Assembly: GCF_004798865.1 (NCBI RefSeq)
Contig: NW_025336482.1
Span: forward strand, 1,552,861-1,616,860
DNA length: 64,000 nucleotides
Reading direction: 5' to 3'
From: Varanus komodoensis
Taxonomy: Eukaryota; Chordata; Lepidosauria; Squamata; Varanidae
The notes under the pieces: generated by a model
Told to the model about the DNA's origin: nothing
Seen by the model: the letters and a program-made list of their open reading frames with translations, nothing else
Database searches by the model: none
Made by a program: the position numbers and the translations under genes
Shown here: in pieces, positions 1-11,325 of the stretch
How positions within the stretch are numbered: the stretch's first letter is position 1
Layout: each line of letters starts with the position of its first letter

Positions 1-1298
1 AGAAGGGCCATGCCAAAGAACGTTCAAAGTACCGCAACATTGCACTCATTTCACATGCTGGCAAAGTGGTGCTCAAAACCCTACAAGCTGGGCTCCAGCA
101 GTATGTGGACAGAAAACTACCAGAAGTACAGGCAGGGTTTCGAAGAGGGAGAGGAACTAGAGGTCAAATTGCCAACATACGCCTGGATCATGGAGAAAGC
201 TAGGGAGTTCCAGAAAAGCATCTACTTCTGCTTCACTGACTATGGTAAAGTCTTTGATTGTGTGGATCTTTATATATCGTGGCAAGTTCTTAAATAGATG
301 GGAGTACCAGACCATCTTATTTGTCTCTTGAGAAACCTATATGCAGGTCAAGAAGCAACAGTGAGAACTGGACACGGAACCACTGATTGGTTCAAAATTG
401 AGAAAGGAGTTTGGCAAGGCTGTATACTGTCGCCCTGCCTATTTAACTTACATGCAGAGCACATCATGAGAAAGGCGGGGCTAGATGAATCACCAGTTGG
501 AATTAAGAGAAATATCCACAACCTCAGATATGCAGATGATACCACTCTCATGGCAGAAAGTGAAGAGGAACTAAAGAGCCTCTTGATGCGGGTGAAGGAG
601 GAGAGTGCAAAAGTTGGCTTGAAACTCAGCATTAAGAAAACTAAGATCATGGCATCCGGTCCTCTCACTTCCTGGCAGATAGATGGGGAAGAAATGGAGG
701 CAGTGACAGATTTTATTTTCCTGGGCTCCAAGATCACCACAGATGGTGACTGCAGCCAAGAAATTAAAAGACGCTTGCTCCTGGGGAGGAAAGCTATGGC
801 AAATCTAGACAGCATACTAAAAAGCAGAGACATCACCCTGCCAACAAAAGTGCGTATAGTCAAGGCGATGGTTTTCCCAGTTGCAATGTATGGATGTGAG
901 AGTTGGACCATAAGGAAGACTGAGCGCAAAAGGATTGAGGCCTTCGAATTGTGGTGCTGGAGGAGACTCCTGCGATTCCCTTGGACCGCAAGGCGATCAA
1001 ACCGGTCAGTCCTAGAGGAGATCAACCCTGACTGCTCTTTAGAAGAACAGATCCTGAAGATGAAACTCAAATGCTTTGGCCACCTAATGAGATGGAAGGA
1101 CTCCCTGGAGAAGACCCTGATGCTGGGAAGGATTGAAGGCCAAAAAGAAGGGAACGGCAGAGGATGAGGTGGCTGGATGGGGTCACTGGGACGGTGGGTG
1201 TGAGCTTGGGTAGACTCCGGGGGATGGTGGAGGACAGGAAGGCCTGGAGGAGTGTTGTCCATGGGGTCGCGATGGGTCGGACGCATCTGTGCAAGTAA
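1..1298 (+). mobile_element. RTE-BovB LINE, 3' part (reverse transcriptase)
   Basis: The 3' portion of a BovB non-LTR retrotransposon, cut by the window edge. Reverse-transcriptase blocks are clear: the region before 297 resembles the finger/palm start (FCFTDYGKVFDCVD), followed by GCILSPCLFNLHAEHIMRKA, the catalytic YADD at 529-540 in LRYADDTTLMAESEEELKSL, and the C-terminal MYGCESWT...WCWRRLLRFPWTARRSNRS region typical of BovB. An uninterrupted frame runs from 298 to 1167. An in-frame TAG at 295-297 and frame slips before it and near 1150 show that it is dead. The tail ends at about 1298 in a GATGGGTCGGACGC-like sequence matching the ends of the neighbouring BovB copies. Such copies are abundant in squamates and ruminants, where horizontal spread of BovB is established. 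Confidence 0.92.
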
Positions 1299-2230
1299 CT
1301 ACCTCCTCCTCTCCTAGGCCACCTGCAGCTGTTTTCCTTTGGATCAGTGCCCCACCCCCTCCATTAAAGCCATCTTCAGAGCCCAGGACAGAAGTCGCAG
1401 AAGCAGACTGTGTTTCTTCCGTCACCTGGGGTTCCCCCAGCAGGCTTGTGCACTTCCCGTGCGACTGCGTGATGCACAGAGAGGTCGCACCGGGGGAGCC
1501 ACTCGCTGCTGGCTCCCAGCCCCAGCTGCTCCCAGACAGGGCTTGGTTTCAAAGCACGCAAGAGGTCTTTTGCAAGATGGAACGAAGCCAGGCAGGAGTG
1601 CTGCCAACCTCTTTGGCTGCCAGCGACATGTCCGGGGACCTGGCAGGGTCGTGGCTGTGGTGGAGTTCTTCGTGTGCTTGGGTGGCACGCTACTGCAGAG
1701 GTCAAAATGGCATGGACTCAGAGAAATCCCCTAATTCCACTTCCAAAAGGCCCCCTGATCAGCCAGTGATGCGGAAGCGCCTCCGAGGGAATCCGCAAAA
1801 TTACAATGAAAGACATTTTAACGCCATTCCCTCAGCTCAGCACCTCTTAATTTTATTACTGGATTAAGGGCGGTTTTGTTGGAAGCACCGCCAGGGAGAC
1901 GGGGAGAAGAGAGAGAGAAGACTCAGCGATGCCATGCTGAGATGCAAATGTCTGGAAATTGTGTTGTTAGTCAAGAGGACATGGCTAGTACTAGGGGACG
2001 CAGGAACACGGCTACAAATGCAGCAGCAGTCCCCTGCCTTCGTGCGGTGGCCATTTAGCACTTCTAGGGTGACCCGAAACGAGTGTTTCTGCTCTTTCCA
2101 GGGCTCCCTTTAGGAAGGGCTAAATCTCTGGTGGGCAAGGTGGGAGCAGAATTGTGTGGCGGGAGGGGAGGTGGTGGGTAAGAGAGAATCACAGAGAGGG
2201 AGCTTGTTGTGAATCTACTTCTGAATCAGT
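1299..2230. other. Unique non-coding sequence between two BovB insertions
   Basis: No gene or recognisable repeat seen. The open frames here (for example 1289-1867 on the plus strand) have no family resemblance or splice context and look like chance frames in GC-rich DNA. Confidence 0.5.
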
Positions 2231-2241
2231 ATTCCTGACTC
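2231..2241. repeat. Target-site duplication, left copy (composite BovB)
   Basis: ATTCCTGACTC, identical to 3711-3721, immediately left of the composite BovB element. Confidence 0.85.
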
Positions 2242-3710
2242 CCCTTCATGGATCACTGCCTTGTCGTGGTGAAGGGGCTTGTGTAGCTCAATGAAGCGAT
2301 GAGCTATGCTGTGCGGGGGCACCCAAGACGGACAGGCCATAGCAGGGAGCTCTGGCCAAAGGTGACCCCCTGGAGAAGGAAATGGCCGCCCACTCCAGGA
2401 CCCTTGCCATGAAAACCCCACGGACAGTGCCAAAAGGCAAAATTGCACAGTATGGCTGTGAGAGCTGGACCACAAGGCTGAGCACTGGAGAATTGAGGCC
2501 TTTGAATTGTGGTGCTGGAGGAGACTCTGCAAGTCCCTTGGACCGCAAGGCGATCAAACCGGTAAGTCCTGGAGGAGATCAACCCCAACTGCTCTTCAGA
2601 AGGCCAGATGCTGAAGATGAAGCTCAAATGCTTTGGCCACCTGATGAGATGGTAGGACTCCCTGGAGAAGAGCCTGATGCTGGGAAGGATTGAGGGCAAG
2701 AGAAGAAGGGGGCAGCAGAGGATGAGGTGGCTGGATGGAGTCACTGAAGCAGTCAGTGTGAGCTTGAGAGGACTCCAGGGGATGGTGGAGGACAGGAAGT
2801 CCTGAAGGAGTGTTGCCCATGGGGTCATGATGGGTCGAGCACGACTTTGTGACAAACAACACCAATGTATGGCTGTGAGAGCTGGACCATAAGGAAGGCT
2901 GAGTGCCGAAGAATCGAGGCCTTTGAATTGCGGTGCTGGAGGAGACCCTATGAGTCCCTTGGACCGCAAGGCGATCAAACCGGTCAGTCCTAGAGGAGAT
3001 CAACCCTGACTGCTCTTTAGAAGGCCAGATCCTGAAGATGAAGCTCAGATACTTTGGCCACCTAATGAGAAGGAGGGACTCCCTGGAGAAGAGCCTGATG
3101 CTGGGAAGGACTGAAGGCCAAAAAGAAGGGGACGGCAGAGGATGAGGGGGCTGGATGGGGTCCCAGGGGCAGTGGGTGTGGGCTTGGGTGGACTCCGGGG
3201 GATGGTGGAGGACAGGAGGGCCTGAAGGAGTGTTGCCCATGGGGTCGTGATGGGTCGGACACGACTTTGTGACGAACAACACCAATGTATGGCTGTGAGA
3301 GCTGGACCACAAGGCAGGCTGAGTGCCGAAGGATTGAGGCCTTTGGATTGTGGTGCTGGAGGAGACTCTGCGAGTCCCCTGGACCGCAAGGCGATCCAAC
3401 CGGTCAGTCCTAGAGGAGATCAACCCTGACTGCTCTTTAGAAGGCCACATCCTGAAGATGAAACTCAAATCCTTTGACCACCTAATGAGAAGGAAGGACC
3501 CCCTGGAAAAGACCCTGATGCTGGGAATGACTGATGGCAAAAGAAGAAGGGGACGGCAGAGGATGAGGTGGCTGGATGGGGTCACTGAGGCAGTGGGTGT
3601 GAGCTTAAGTGGACTCCGGGGATGGTGGAGGGCAGGAAGGCCTGGAGGAGTGTTGTCCATGGGTCGCAATGGGTCGAGCACAACTTCGCGACTAACGACA
3701 ACAACAACAA
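2242..3710 (+). mobile_element. Composite, internally deleted BovB element with tripled 3' end
   Basis: The left part (about 2242-2447) resembles a BovB 5' untranslated leader, including CTGGAGAAGGAAATGG. It is joined directly to the C-terminal part of the reverse transcriptase (YGCESWT at 2451), so most of the coding region is missing. The 3' segment is then present three times head to tail (2451, 2868 and 3288). The last copy ends in ACAACAACAA at 3710. The unit is flanked by identical 11-bp sequences ATTCCTGACTC at 2231-2241 and 3711-3721, which I read as the target-site duplication. The element is therefore delimited at both ends, unlike most 5'-truncated LINE copies. It is non-autonomous and encodes nothing functional. 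Confidence 0.85.
2448..3710 (+). repeat. Three tandem copies of the ~420-bp BovB 3' end
   Basis: Units begin at 2451, 2868 and 3288 with TATGGCTGTGAGAGCTGGAC and end with variants of GGGTCGGACACGACTTTGTG. Spacings are 417 and exactly 420 bases. Each unit carries the same BovB C-terminal coding segment plus the 3' untranslated tail, with many substitutions between copies. Confidence 0.9.
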
Positions 3711-3721
3711 ATTCCTGACTC
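3711..3721. repeat. Target-site duplication, right copy (composite BovB)
   Basis: ATTCCTGACTC, identical to 2231-2241, directly after the ACAACAACAA tail. Confidence 0.85.
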
Positions 3722-6040
3722 AGGCTGGCAACCGCGGCCTCCCAGGTTTTCAGGAATATGGAAGTTGAAGAATGCAACAGGCCACTGCCCCACTTCTGCC
3801 TCCTGCGTTCCTGTGCCCCACACTGGAGCCAATTCACTTGCATGAGAGTCAGACCACTCTGGGGGGTCCATCTGTAATTCAGGTGATGTTTTCTGCATTA
3901 AAGCAAAAAGCAGGCAAATCGGGAACTGGGTGCAAATCAAGCTGTATTCCCTTTCTACAGAAATGGGAAGCTGAAAACGATGTTCTAGCACGAGCTTTGC
4001 AAATCACATAAACCCAGCTTCTGCTTTGCACAGATTGTATGAATTTACACACACTGTGCAAGGAGCAGGGGTTTGTTCAAATTTCCTTGGCACGGGAACG
4101 AAACATGATTCTGCTGCAGCCCATCTGAAGAGACGGAAATCCGCAGGGTATAAGCAGCTACAACAAAAGCTCTCAGGCCACTTCTGATTATCCGATCGGA
4201 AGCAAGAGGGAAGTCTAAAATCAGGTTCCCAGTGCGAACGGCAGCAGATCGGGAGCTGGATTGGGAGCCTGCACATACTTGGAGGCCAATTTCTGCCTTA
4301 GCTGGCCCGCTCTCCAAGCCAGTGAGTCCTATTGGCCTTTAAGTTTGGGATGGCTCGTGGCAGGATCAGTCCACAGCCAAGCAATGCCTTTTCTGCAGAC
4401 TGCTTGGATTCACCCTTTGCAGCCATCTTTGGGCACAGCATCTCTCCCCCGCTGCACAAGACAGAGAGGGGTCTTAGAGCCCCCCCACACACATTTTCGC
4501 TCATCCTGCCAGCTTCTGTAAGCATCCCCTTCCCACTTTGGCCCCAAGAAAGTGGGCGGAATCGGCCGCTCCAACGGTGTCCCGGGCTCTCAGTGAGAAG
4601 TAGCTCGGAGGGAGCCGAGTGCCCAGAGCAACCAACTTATGATCCAGTGAGGGAACTGAGTCCAGGGTGGGCACGTCTAGACAGGGAAAAAAAGCCCTTC
4701 AAGTTGCGGCAAGATGAGTCTTTGAGGGGAACCTGCCTCTCCAACTTGGTGGGGAGGTCAAACCTACACACCGGTTTGCTCAGGTAGAAGGAATCGACAG
4801 AAGCCTTGTGTGAGGGCAAAGCCGCCATCCCCCTGGATACAATCCATAATACTTACTAAACTCGGAACAAAACAACCCCATGTTTTTAAACAAAAAGAAA
4901 GCACCCCCTCCCCACAATTAAAAAAAAAGAACTTTGTTCATTCAGGGTTCTGTCTTCTTTGAAAGCCAGCTAAAATCGCACGCACATACAACAGCAAAAG
5001 GAAAGAAAAAAGTCAGGCTCCCTTTTTGACTCTGACATTTCTAGCTCCTAACACACTCCTTAGGAAGAGCTGTGGCCAAACACTTAATTACCGGTTAACA
5101 GGAGGAAAAAATAATTAATTTCTGTTTTCTTTTTCTTGTTTCCCCCTGCAGCTGTGCCATTTGATTCTAAGAAAATAGCCCCTGTACAGAAGGAGCGTTG
5201 GCTCTTTTCTCCCTCCGTCAAAACAAAACCAGCCAGGAATTTACTCTGTAGGCTAATTTATGAGGCATCAATCTAGATTTCTTCCCCTCGCTTATTTCTT
5301 CTTAAAAAACAAAGTAGAACCAAATGTAATTTATTGGAAATTTGCGTACCACCTGGGCACCTTCCACTTAATCCAAAAATTAAAAATAAAAATCAAGCAC
5401 AGCCAAGAAACAAAAGGTTAACGCTTCCTGAAAAGGTCAGGGGTGCATTTGAGCCTCAAAGGTGTTCCACTCATTTGCTATCAGGAGCATTCTGCAAAAG
5501 CGGGGCTTATTCTATTTTAAAACTTAAGCATTATGAACATGCAGCTCTTTGTGAAAGATTTGGAATCCATCACCGTATTTGCTTTAATAGCAAACATAGG
5601 TGGTTTAGTGCCAATCATTCTGAGAGCAAAACTGGCTAGCCAAAACTACGGGTGAGATTTCTCTATCTGAAGGAGGGCTGCAAACTACATTAGCTACATA
5701 AATCAGTGAAATGAAAAATTGAAAGCATAATATACTCAGCAAGACCATGGTCCACAGTGAACCTCTAGAACCTTCCAGGGGCAGTGGTGAAAGAGCGTGG
5801 AAAAGACCACTGGAAGTGGGGCATCATTCAGCCAATATTCCCTTGCCACTTTTGCTACTCATTGGCTGCTGGTAAAGCAAGATTTTCAAGCTGCATCTGG
5901 TGTCAGAAGGAGGCCTCGGGGCACCAGTTGCTGGGGAACATGGGTGCTGCAGTCCTCCTGGCCTGCAGAGCACCTGCATGGGATCCTCTGAAATAACCAC
6001 AAGCTCGCCAAATGCCTTTTTGGGCATTCATGTTACTTAC
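3722..6040. other. EFNA2: Non-coding, presumed EFNA2 intron 3
   Basis: No coding exon seen. I looked on the minus strand for the EFNA2 last exon (a peptide like PEPIFTSNN) and found nothing matching. The interval holds short A-rich stretches near 4920 and the TAAT-rich block described at 5030-5300. Confidence 0.5.
5030..5300. promoter_or_regulatory. Candidate conserved non-coding block
   Basis: Unique sequence with several homeodomain-type cores: CTTAATTACCGGTTAAC near 5084, AATAATTAATTT near 5110 and GGCTAATTTATGAGG near 5252. It has no repeat signature and lies about 0.8 kb downstream of EFNA2 exon 3. Regulatory function is inferred from composition only. Confidence 0.27.
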
Positions 6041-6106
6041 TTGTTGGTCGAACATAAACTTTCAATTTTAAGCAGGGCTGGTCAACCAAGTTAGGTGGCG
6101 TTGCCG
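6041..6106 (-). CDS. EFNA2: Ephrin-A2 exon 3 (end of receptor-binding domain)
   Basis: A 66-base exon encoding ATPPNLVDQPCLKLKVYVRP followed by T, the C-terminal strand of the ephrin domain with its fourth conserved cysteine (PCLKLKV). The acceptor CCAG lies at 6110-6107 after a pyrimidine-rich stretch, and the donor GTAAGT at 6040-6035. The entry phase fits exon 2 exactly: T plus CG gives serine, so the joined peptide reads YYYISATPPNLVDQPCLK as in known EFNA2 proteins. The exon ends with one base (A) of the next codon, the position where EFNA2 continues with Asn and the stalk and GPI-signal exon. That last exon (a peptide like LYEAPEPIFTSNNSC) is not recognisable between 1 and 6040, so it probably lies beyond the left edge. 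Exon size, phase, order and strand agree with exon 2. Confidence 0.94.
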
Positions 6107-9100
6107 CTGGAAAAGAAAGCAAAGATGTGGGGTAGGGTGAGGAAGAAAGAGAGAGCAGCGTTAGAGAAGAGCATAGTCTTTCCACACTCGGCTTGCATTT
6201 CACACAATTGCACCGTGTAAGGGGATGGGCCACTGGTAGTCTAAATTCTTCTGCAAAACCCATTAGTATTATCATTATAGGGAGTTATTACTGATGGTTG
6301 AGAAATACCTCTTTCAAGTTTTGCAGCCCCACATGACTCCATCTTCTCTTCCCACAAAGCAAGACCTGTCCTCTTAAGCATGGCCCTTGGGTTTGGTTTT
6401 AACTTCCAAAAGTCTCTATGAGCAATCTGGCCCCCGTGTTTGGTCCCGTTGCCTCATTCACATCTTTCCCCCTCCTCTGCATCAGAGCTTGTCAGATCTT
6501 CTTTTCTCCTTACTAAAACTCCTAAATCTATCACAAAAAGCCAGAGGGAGTTCGCAACAGATCAGCTGCCCCACTGAAGGAAGAAAAAGCTGGAGTTTGA
6601 AATAGATGAATTGGTCCATTTGGTTTCTCTCAGTTCCTCCTTTTTCTACAGCTTAAGTCCAAGCCATCCTGAACTTTCAGACTGTCTCCACTGGTAAATT
6701 TGGCTCACTCCAAACTTTCAGGATTGTAAAATAAACTGCCTGAATGGAATGTCATGGACATTTTGAACCCTTTTCTCTCAATGCATGCACTGCTGCTTTT
6801 AAAAGATTCACACATTTCTGCCAGCCGTTTCCCAATTCTAAGTCCTGTTTTCTCCATTGTGTGCTTTCACTTGGCAGTCTCCAATGCAAACATTGAAAAT
6901 GAAACTTCTGCAGAATCACCGGGTTCAGTTTTGCAGGGAAGTTCGGCGGTGTGAAACTGGCTCAGTTCACACTGAAACGTCAGCTGTGCGTATGATTGCT
7001 TGGAGATGATTTTCCAGTCGTGCTTCAGGTAGAGACCAGCCGAATGCATCAGAAAGAGAATCCAAGGCCGACTGCATGTAGTAATTAATGGCAGGCAAAT
7101 TGCAGCAGGGGTGCACCTCTTGTCTGGCCCTTTGTCACACCAGCCCCGATTGCCGTTTGACCCACCAATGTCCCCAGACCCTCTTAAGAAGCTTAGAGGA
7201 ATCGCAGATGCCGCCCCACAGTTTCTGTTTCTTCCAGACTCCATCTTTGATCAGTCCCTGACATGGATGTCAAAAGTTGTCTGACCCCCATGCAGGATGC
7301 TTTCTCCGTCCCGGACATCTTTGGAGACATTCGGACTTCCCGCAAGAAACACCTGCCAACTCCTGTGACACGCCCTGAATGCCTTCTCCTCAGACGTGAG
7401 GCGACAGAATAAAGGCTCACTTTGATCGCGGGAGTAAAAAGTTTGTAATTAAAAGTGAGGGTGGGTGGGAATGATCCGGGGTGTGAAATCGCCTGGATTA
7501 GGGATGGACAGTTTGACTGAGAAAAGGGGCCAAAAAAAAAAAAAAAAAAAGTTTGGAGAGGGGAAGGGGGAACGAGGGGGGGCATTTGACAGCACGGATT
7601 TCTACCCTGCTCCGAAACGGATCGGATCTGACAGCCCGATTCTTGGCAGGCGAGGGGATATCCTGTTTTAAGAAAAGGAGAGCGCTTCCTATCCATGCAA
7701 GATGAATGTTAATGCCACATCCAAACACCGATTAATGCCGATTTTCCTCCGGGGGCCTGTGGATCCAAATCACCCCCTCCCGTAATTCACCCTCTTCAGC
7801 CACTGTGCAGCTCAAGAATGGATAAACCAAAAGGATAGTAAGAAAGAATTTTAAAAGGAATGCCCCCTTCCCCACCCCAGATTCCCTTTGTTGGTTGGAG
7901 CAAGTTTTTCTCACTTTGCATGTGCCCTCCAGATGTCGAGGGATCCAGATGTTTAGGATTTATTCACACTGCATATGTTTTAATCTGTTTCTCATTCCCG
8001 CTTTTTCGTGCATTTCTGGTAGATCCCACCCACCCAATTTCCCAGAGGGGTAAGAAACTCAGAGCACAGAGACAAACCTTTAAAGGGTTCCTTCTCTTGT
8101 GCATCCTGGAAATCAACTCTTTTGCAAACCCCTTTCGGTTACAAAAGGACAAGGTTTGCAGGCAACAGAGGGGAAAGAGGAGAGATCATACTGACGCGAT
8201 TCTCCTACTCTGGATCTTTTTCAAAATGTGTAACTAGTCCTTCTGCCGTGCAAACATATGTCAAAGGAGAATTCACTAACAATACCTCGCGTGTTTATGC
8301 ACAGCCAAACTAGGTTGTGTAAGAATTTTTCCTTTTTTCTGACCCATGTTTTCTTGTTATCAAAGGATCCTTCGGCTGCAAATGCATTCCTTCAACCGCA
8401 TTCGTTCTGTTATTCATTTATTCCATTTTTTTTCATCTCTATGTGCGCTTGTCTGCTTGTGTGCTTTTGCTGGCCACTTGTTCTCTCAACAGCTGCCTCC
8501 TATTGTCTGCCTTTATTTTCCCAGAATGCTGTTGCACCAACCCTGGGCATTCTGGGATTTGGGGGCCAGCTGGTGTCCCAGCCTCCATCCCTTTGCGGCA
8601 GGCTCCACTTCCTCTTCAAACACTCCAAACAAAAGGAGGCATCGTCCAAGGCATCTGGGAAAACAATGGTGTCCACGAAGAACCAGCTTCTAGGAGAATA
8701 TATACTCCTGCTGGAGAAGGTAAATTCTGATCCCGGAACAGTTTGGTGGAATCCCACTAAGCGCCCCATGGAGAGCCGTACCTCACTCTGGCCAGCACTG
8801 CTGAAGTTCACCAAAAGCTTCTTGTGTTATGATACTGGAGAATGCTCCAGCTTTGAACCAGCGTCTCCACACGGGCCGCCTCCTCGTCTGCCACTCCCTA
8901 CCAAGGGTCAGGGTACAGCCCAGGTTTCACAAGCCTTGGTGGATTTCACGGTGAGGTTTCCCAGGCTGCCCCCATTCCGGTAGGCCCAGAAAGGATGCAA
9001 GTGAAGTAGGCCATGGATGACAGTTCTCCTTGCTCAGCACCCCCGTTTCCGCGAAGTGCCCCATCATCTCTGGTGAACGTGGAACACCATGGGTTCTTGG

Positions 9101-9142
9101 CTTGGATGTACATGGGCTGGAAGTCACAGACTTTGCTGGCTA
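6107..9142. other. Unique intron sequence, no gene seen
   Basis: It contains a run of 19 A at 7532-7550 and an inverted CCCAGAATGC/GCATTCTGGG pair at 8519-8556. The open frame at 8258-8983 (plus) shows no known domain and lies antisense in the intron. Confidence 0.45.
8516..8557. repeat. Inverted repeat with TTCCCAGAATGC motifs
   Basis: TTTTCCCAGAATGC at 8516-8529 faces GCATTCTGGGA at 8547-8557, leaving a loop of 17 bases. Each arm resembles the SBS2-type part of the ZNF143/STAF binding site. Confidence 0.5.
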
Positions 9143-9362
9143 CTTGCTTGCTTGCTAGTTGTGAAGTTGTGCCTGACCCATCGCGACCCCATGGACAACC
9201 TTCCTCCAGGCCTTCCTGTCCTCCACCATCCCCGGAGTCCACCCAAGCTCAGGCCGCCTGCTTCAGTGACCCCATCCAGCCACCTCATCCTCTGCCGCCC
9301 CCTTCTTCTTTTGCCCTCAATTGTTCCCAGCATCAGGCTCTTCTCCAGGGAGTCCTTCCTTC
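9143..9362 (-). mobile_element. BovB LINE 3' end, antisense
   Basis: Read on the minus strand this matches the 3' terminal ~200 bases of the BovB copies at 1-3.7 kb: RRRGRQRMRWLDGVTEAGGL, then the untranslated tail ending in AGCAAGCAAGCAAG (9143-9156 on the plus strand). It is strongly 5'-truncated, beginning near 9362 within the sequence for the SLEKSLMLG-like segment. Confidence 0.87.
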
Positions 9363-11260
9363 TCTTTGTCGGTTTTTACACTTTTTAGTGTATATGCATT
9401 ATGGGGGGCGGCATTCTAAGCTCCCCCCCTCCACATATTCCAGCATGGAATGCCAGGAACTGGGCCAATGGAGAGTCATCTGTGAAAACGGTGAGCAAAA
9501 ACGAAATCCTCACGCATCTCGGTGTGTCTGTCAGAGGAGAGGAGATTTTAGCCAAGGTGTTTTCTGTGGCACACTGCTGAGGGTTGCGCTGTTCAATATA
9601 TTCAAAATGGTAGGATGCTGAGGCCCCTCTTCGCGCACTCAGAGGCCACTGGCTGGGGCGGGGAGCTCTGGGCAAAAGTTTTCCTTGCTGGAGGGCTCCC
9701 GTTCCATACTGGAGAACTGGCATGTGCGGTGCTCATGTGCCTCCCGGCGCAACAAGACGAGGCGAGCCATGGCAGCTGCTCTCGGGGCATTTCAAAATCG
9801 TTCCCAGTGGCTTGCTGAGATATTGAGAGGCAACAATATGAGGGCTCCGTCTGAGTTCCCTCTCGCAGCTCCCCTTTCCTTCCCGTCCTTTCTTACCCAC
9901 CTCCCTCTCCCAGGGAGAGAGGCGCCATTGTCTCGGGACAAGAAAGCAGACAATGCCACCATGAGGCGGCCTTTCTTCACGGCCAAAGGGTGCTTCTCAA
10001 AGAGGCCCGCAGACAAGGGAGCAAACCCTCATTTGCATAGTCACGCCCTCTTCATCTGCATCTCTCCCCGCAGATCCGTTTCCCAGAGCCGTACGAAAGT
10101 GTGGATGAAACCGGCCTTTAGAATTAGCACCCTGAAAGCTCTACCCCGCATTGCAAAGTGGAGTGTTTCTCTTCAGGTTTGCATTGCCGGTTCCAAAAAT
10201 ACCCAAGCCTGAGAAATTTCTCACTGGAGGACTTTCGGCCCCTCGCCACCCTGCAAGCACCACATGGCCCATGCAGAACTTTTTTTTTTTAAAGGGGGGC
10301 TTCGGCTTTGGCCGATTTTCTGAAAAAGGCTGCCATTGGCCGATTTTCTGAAAAAGATGCCAGGGATGCTCGCATGAAGTTTGTGCAATCAGTGTGTGCA
10401 ACCGGGACCAGGGTTTGGCCACAGCAGCCCCCGCAAGACCGGCGGAACGTCATGCATATTTTTCTGCCTCTAAAAGGAAAAAAGAGGAAGAAAACCACAC
10501 AGTGTGTCAGACACCAGCAACCTGTGGGGCTCCGCCAGGCGAGTCTGCTGGACTTTGATCACCAACCGCAGATTCCCTACTGCCTCCACAAGATGCCATG
10601 TTCCCTCCCGTGCGCATCCCACAGTCCCCAGCATCCTCAGTGGGGTTCAGACTCAGGGGTCCTAAAGACAGCTTGGAAGACCCCACAACACAAGAAATGT
10701 GGCCGGTGCCTTCCCTGTCCTGCGTGTGCTGCTGCTTTGGCTCCATGACACAAACCGAGAAATCGAGCGACCTTGTGGCTCTGCTGGATGGATCCATGTT
10801 TGGCCTGGGGTGTGTGGGCTGGGCCAGGTCGGGAAACTCTGCCTGGGCACCAGGAGAAATGACACAAAGGCAGATATGCCATTGCTTTTTTGGAAGAGTG
10901 CAATCAGACGCAGGTGCTCAGGAAAACTTCAAAGCGCTCCTGCCGCACAAGCCAGCTGGCTTTGCACCCACCAAGCCCAATTCCGGTGCCCAACCGGATG
11001 CGGCGTCCCCTTCCCGTCAGGCTGCAAAGCTCGAGTTGCTGGTTCAAAGGGTGCGTTTGCCAGGCATCTTCTTAATCTTCCCTCATAAGTGTTGGGACGA
11101 ATGGATTTCTTGCAGCCTGTTCCTTTACTGCTGGGCCAGGGAACGTCCCCGCTTCCAGATGCATCACACTCACACATCGGCCCACTGAGCTCTGGATTGT
11201 CCTCCCCAGGGTGAGGGGATCCTTCTCCATCAGGAGCCGAACGTGGGTGGCATATGGGAC
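9363..11260. other. Unique intron sequence, no gene seen
   Basis: Mixed composition. It includes a near-duplication at 10312-10352 in which GGCCGATTTTCTGAAAAAG occurs twice 28 bases apart. No exon or recognised repeat was found. Confidence 0.45.
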
Positions 11261-11264
11261 CATC

Positions 11265-11268
<4 letters not shown>

Positions 11269-11321
<53 letters not shown>
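11269..11321. repeat. (CT)n microsatellite
   Basis: About 26 uninterrupted CT units, followed by a pyrimidine-rich stretch on the same strand to about 11740. Open frames here encode only Leu/Ser runs and are low-complexity artefacts. Confidence 0.97.

Positions 11322-11325
<4 letters not shown>

Noticed and set aside
348-1286. 312-codon antisense open frame
   Set aside because: Shadow of the BovB reverse transcriptase on the opposite strand.
2596-3843. 415-codon antisense open frame
   Set aside because: It is the reverse strand of the tripled BovB 3' end; its internal repeats follow the 420-bp units. No host domain.
1-6040. EFNA2 final exon (stalk and GPI signal)
   Set aside because: No minus-strand sequence encoding a peptide like PEPIFTSNN was found; it is presumed outside the window.
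8258-8983. 241-codon plus-strand frame
   Set aside because: No recognisable family; lies antisense in the EFNA2 intron and overlaps other frames of similar length.
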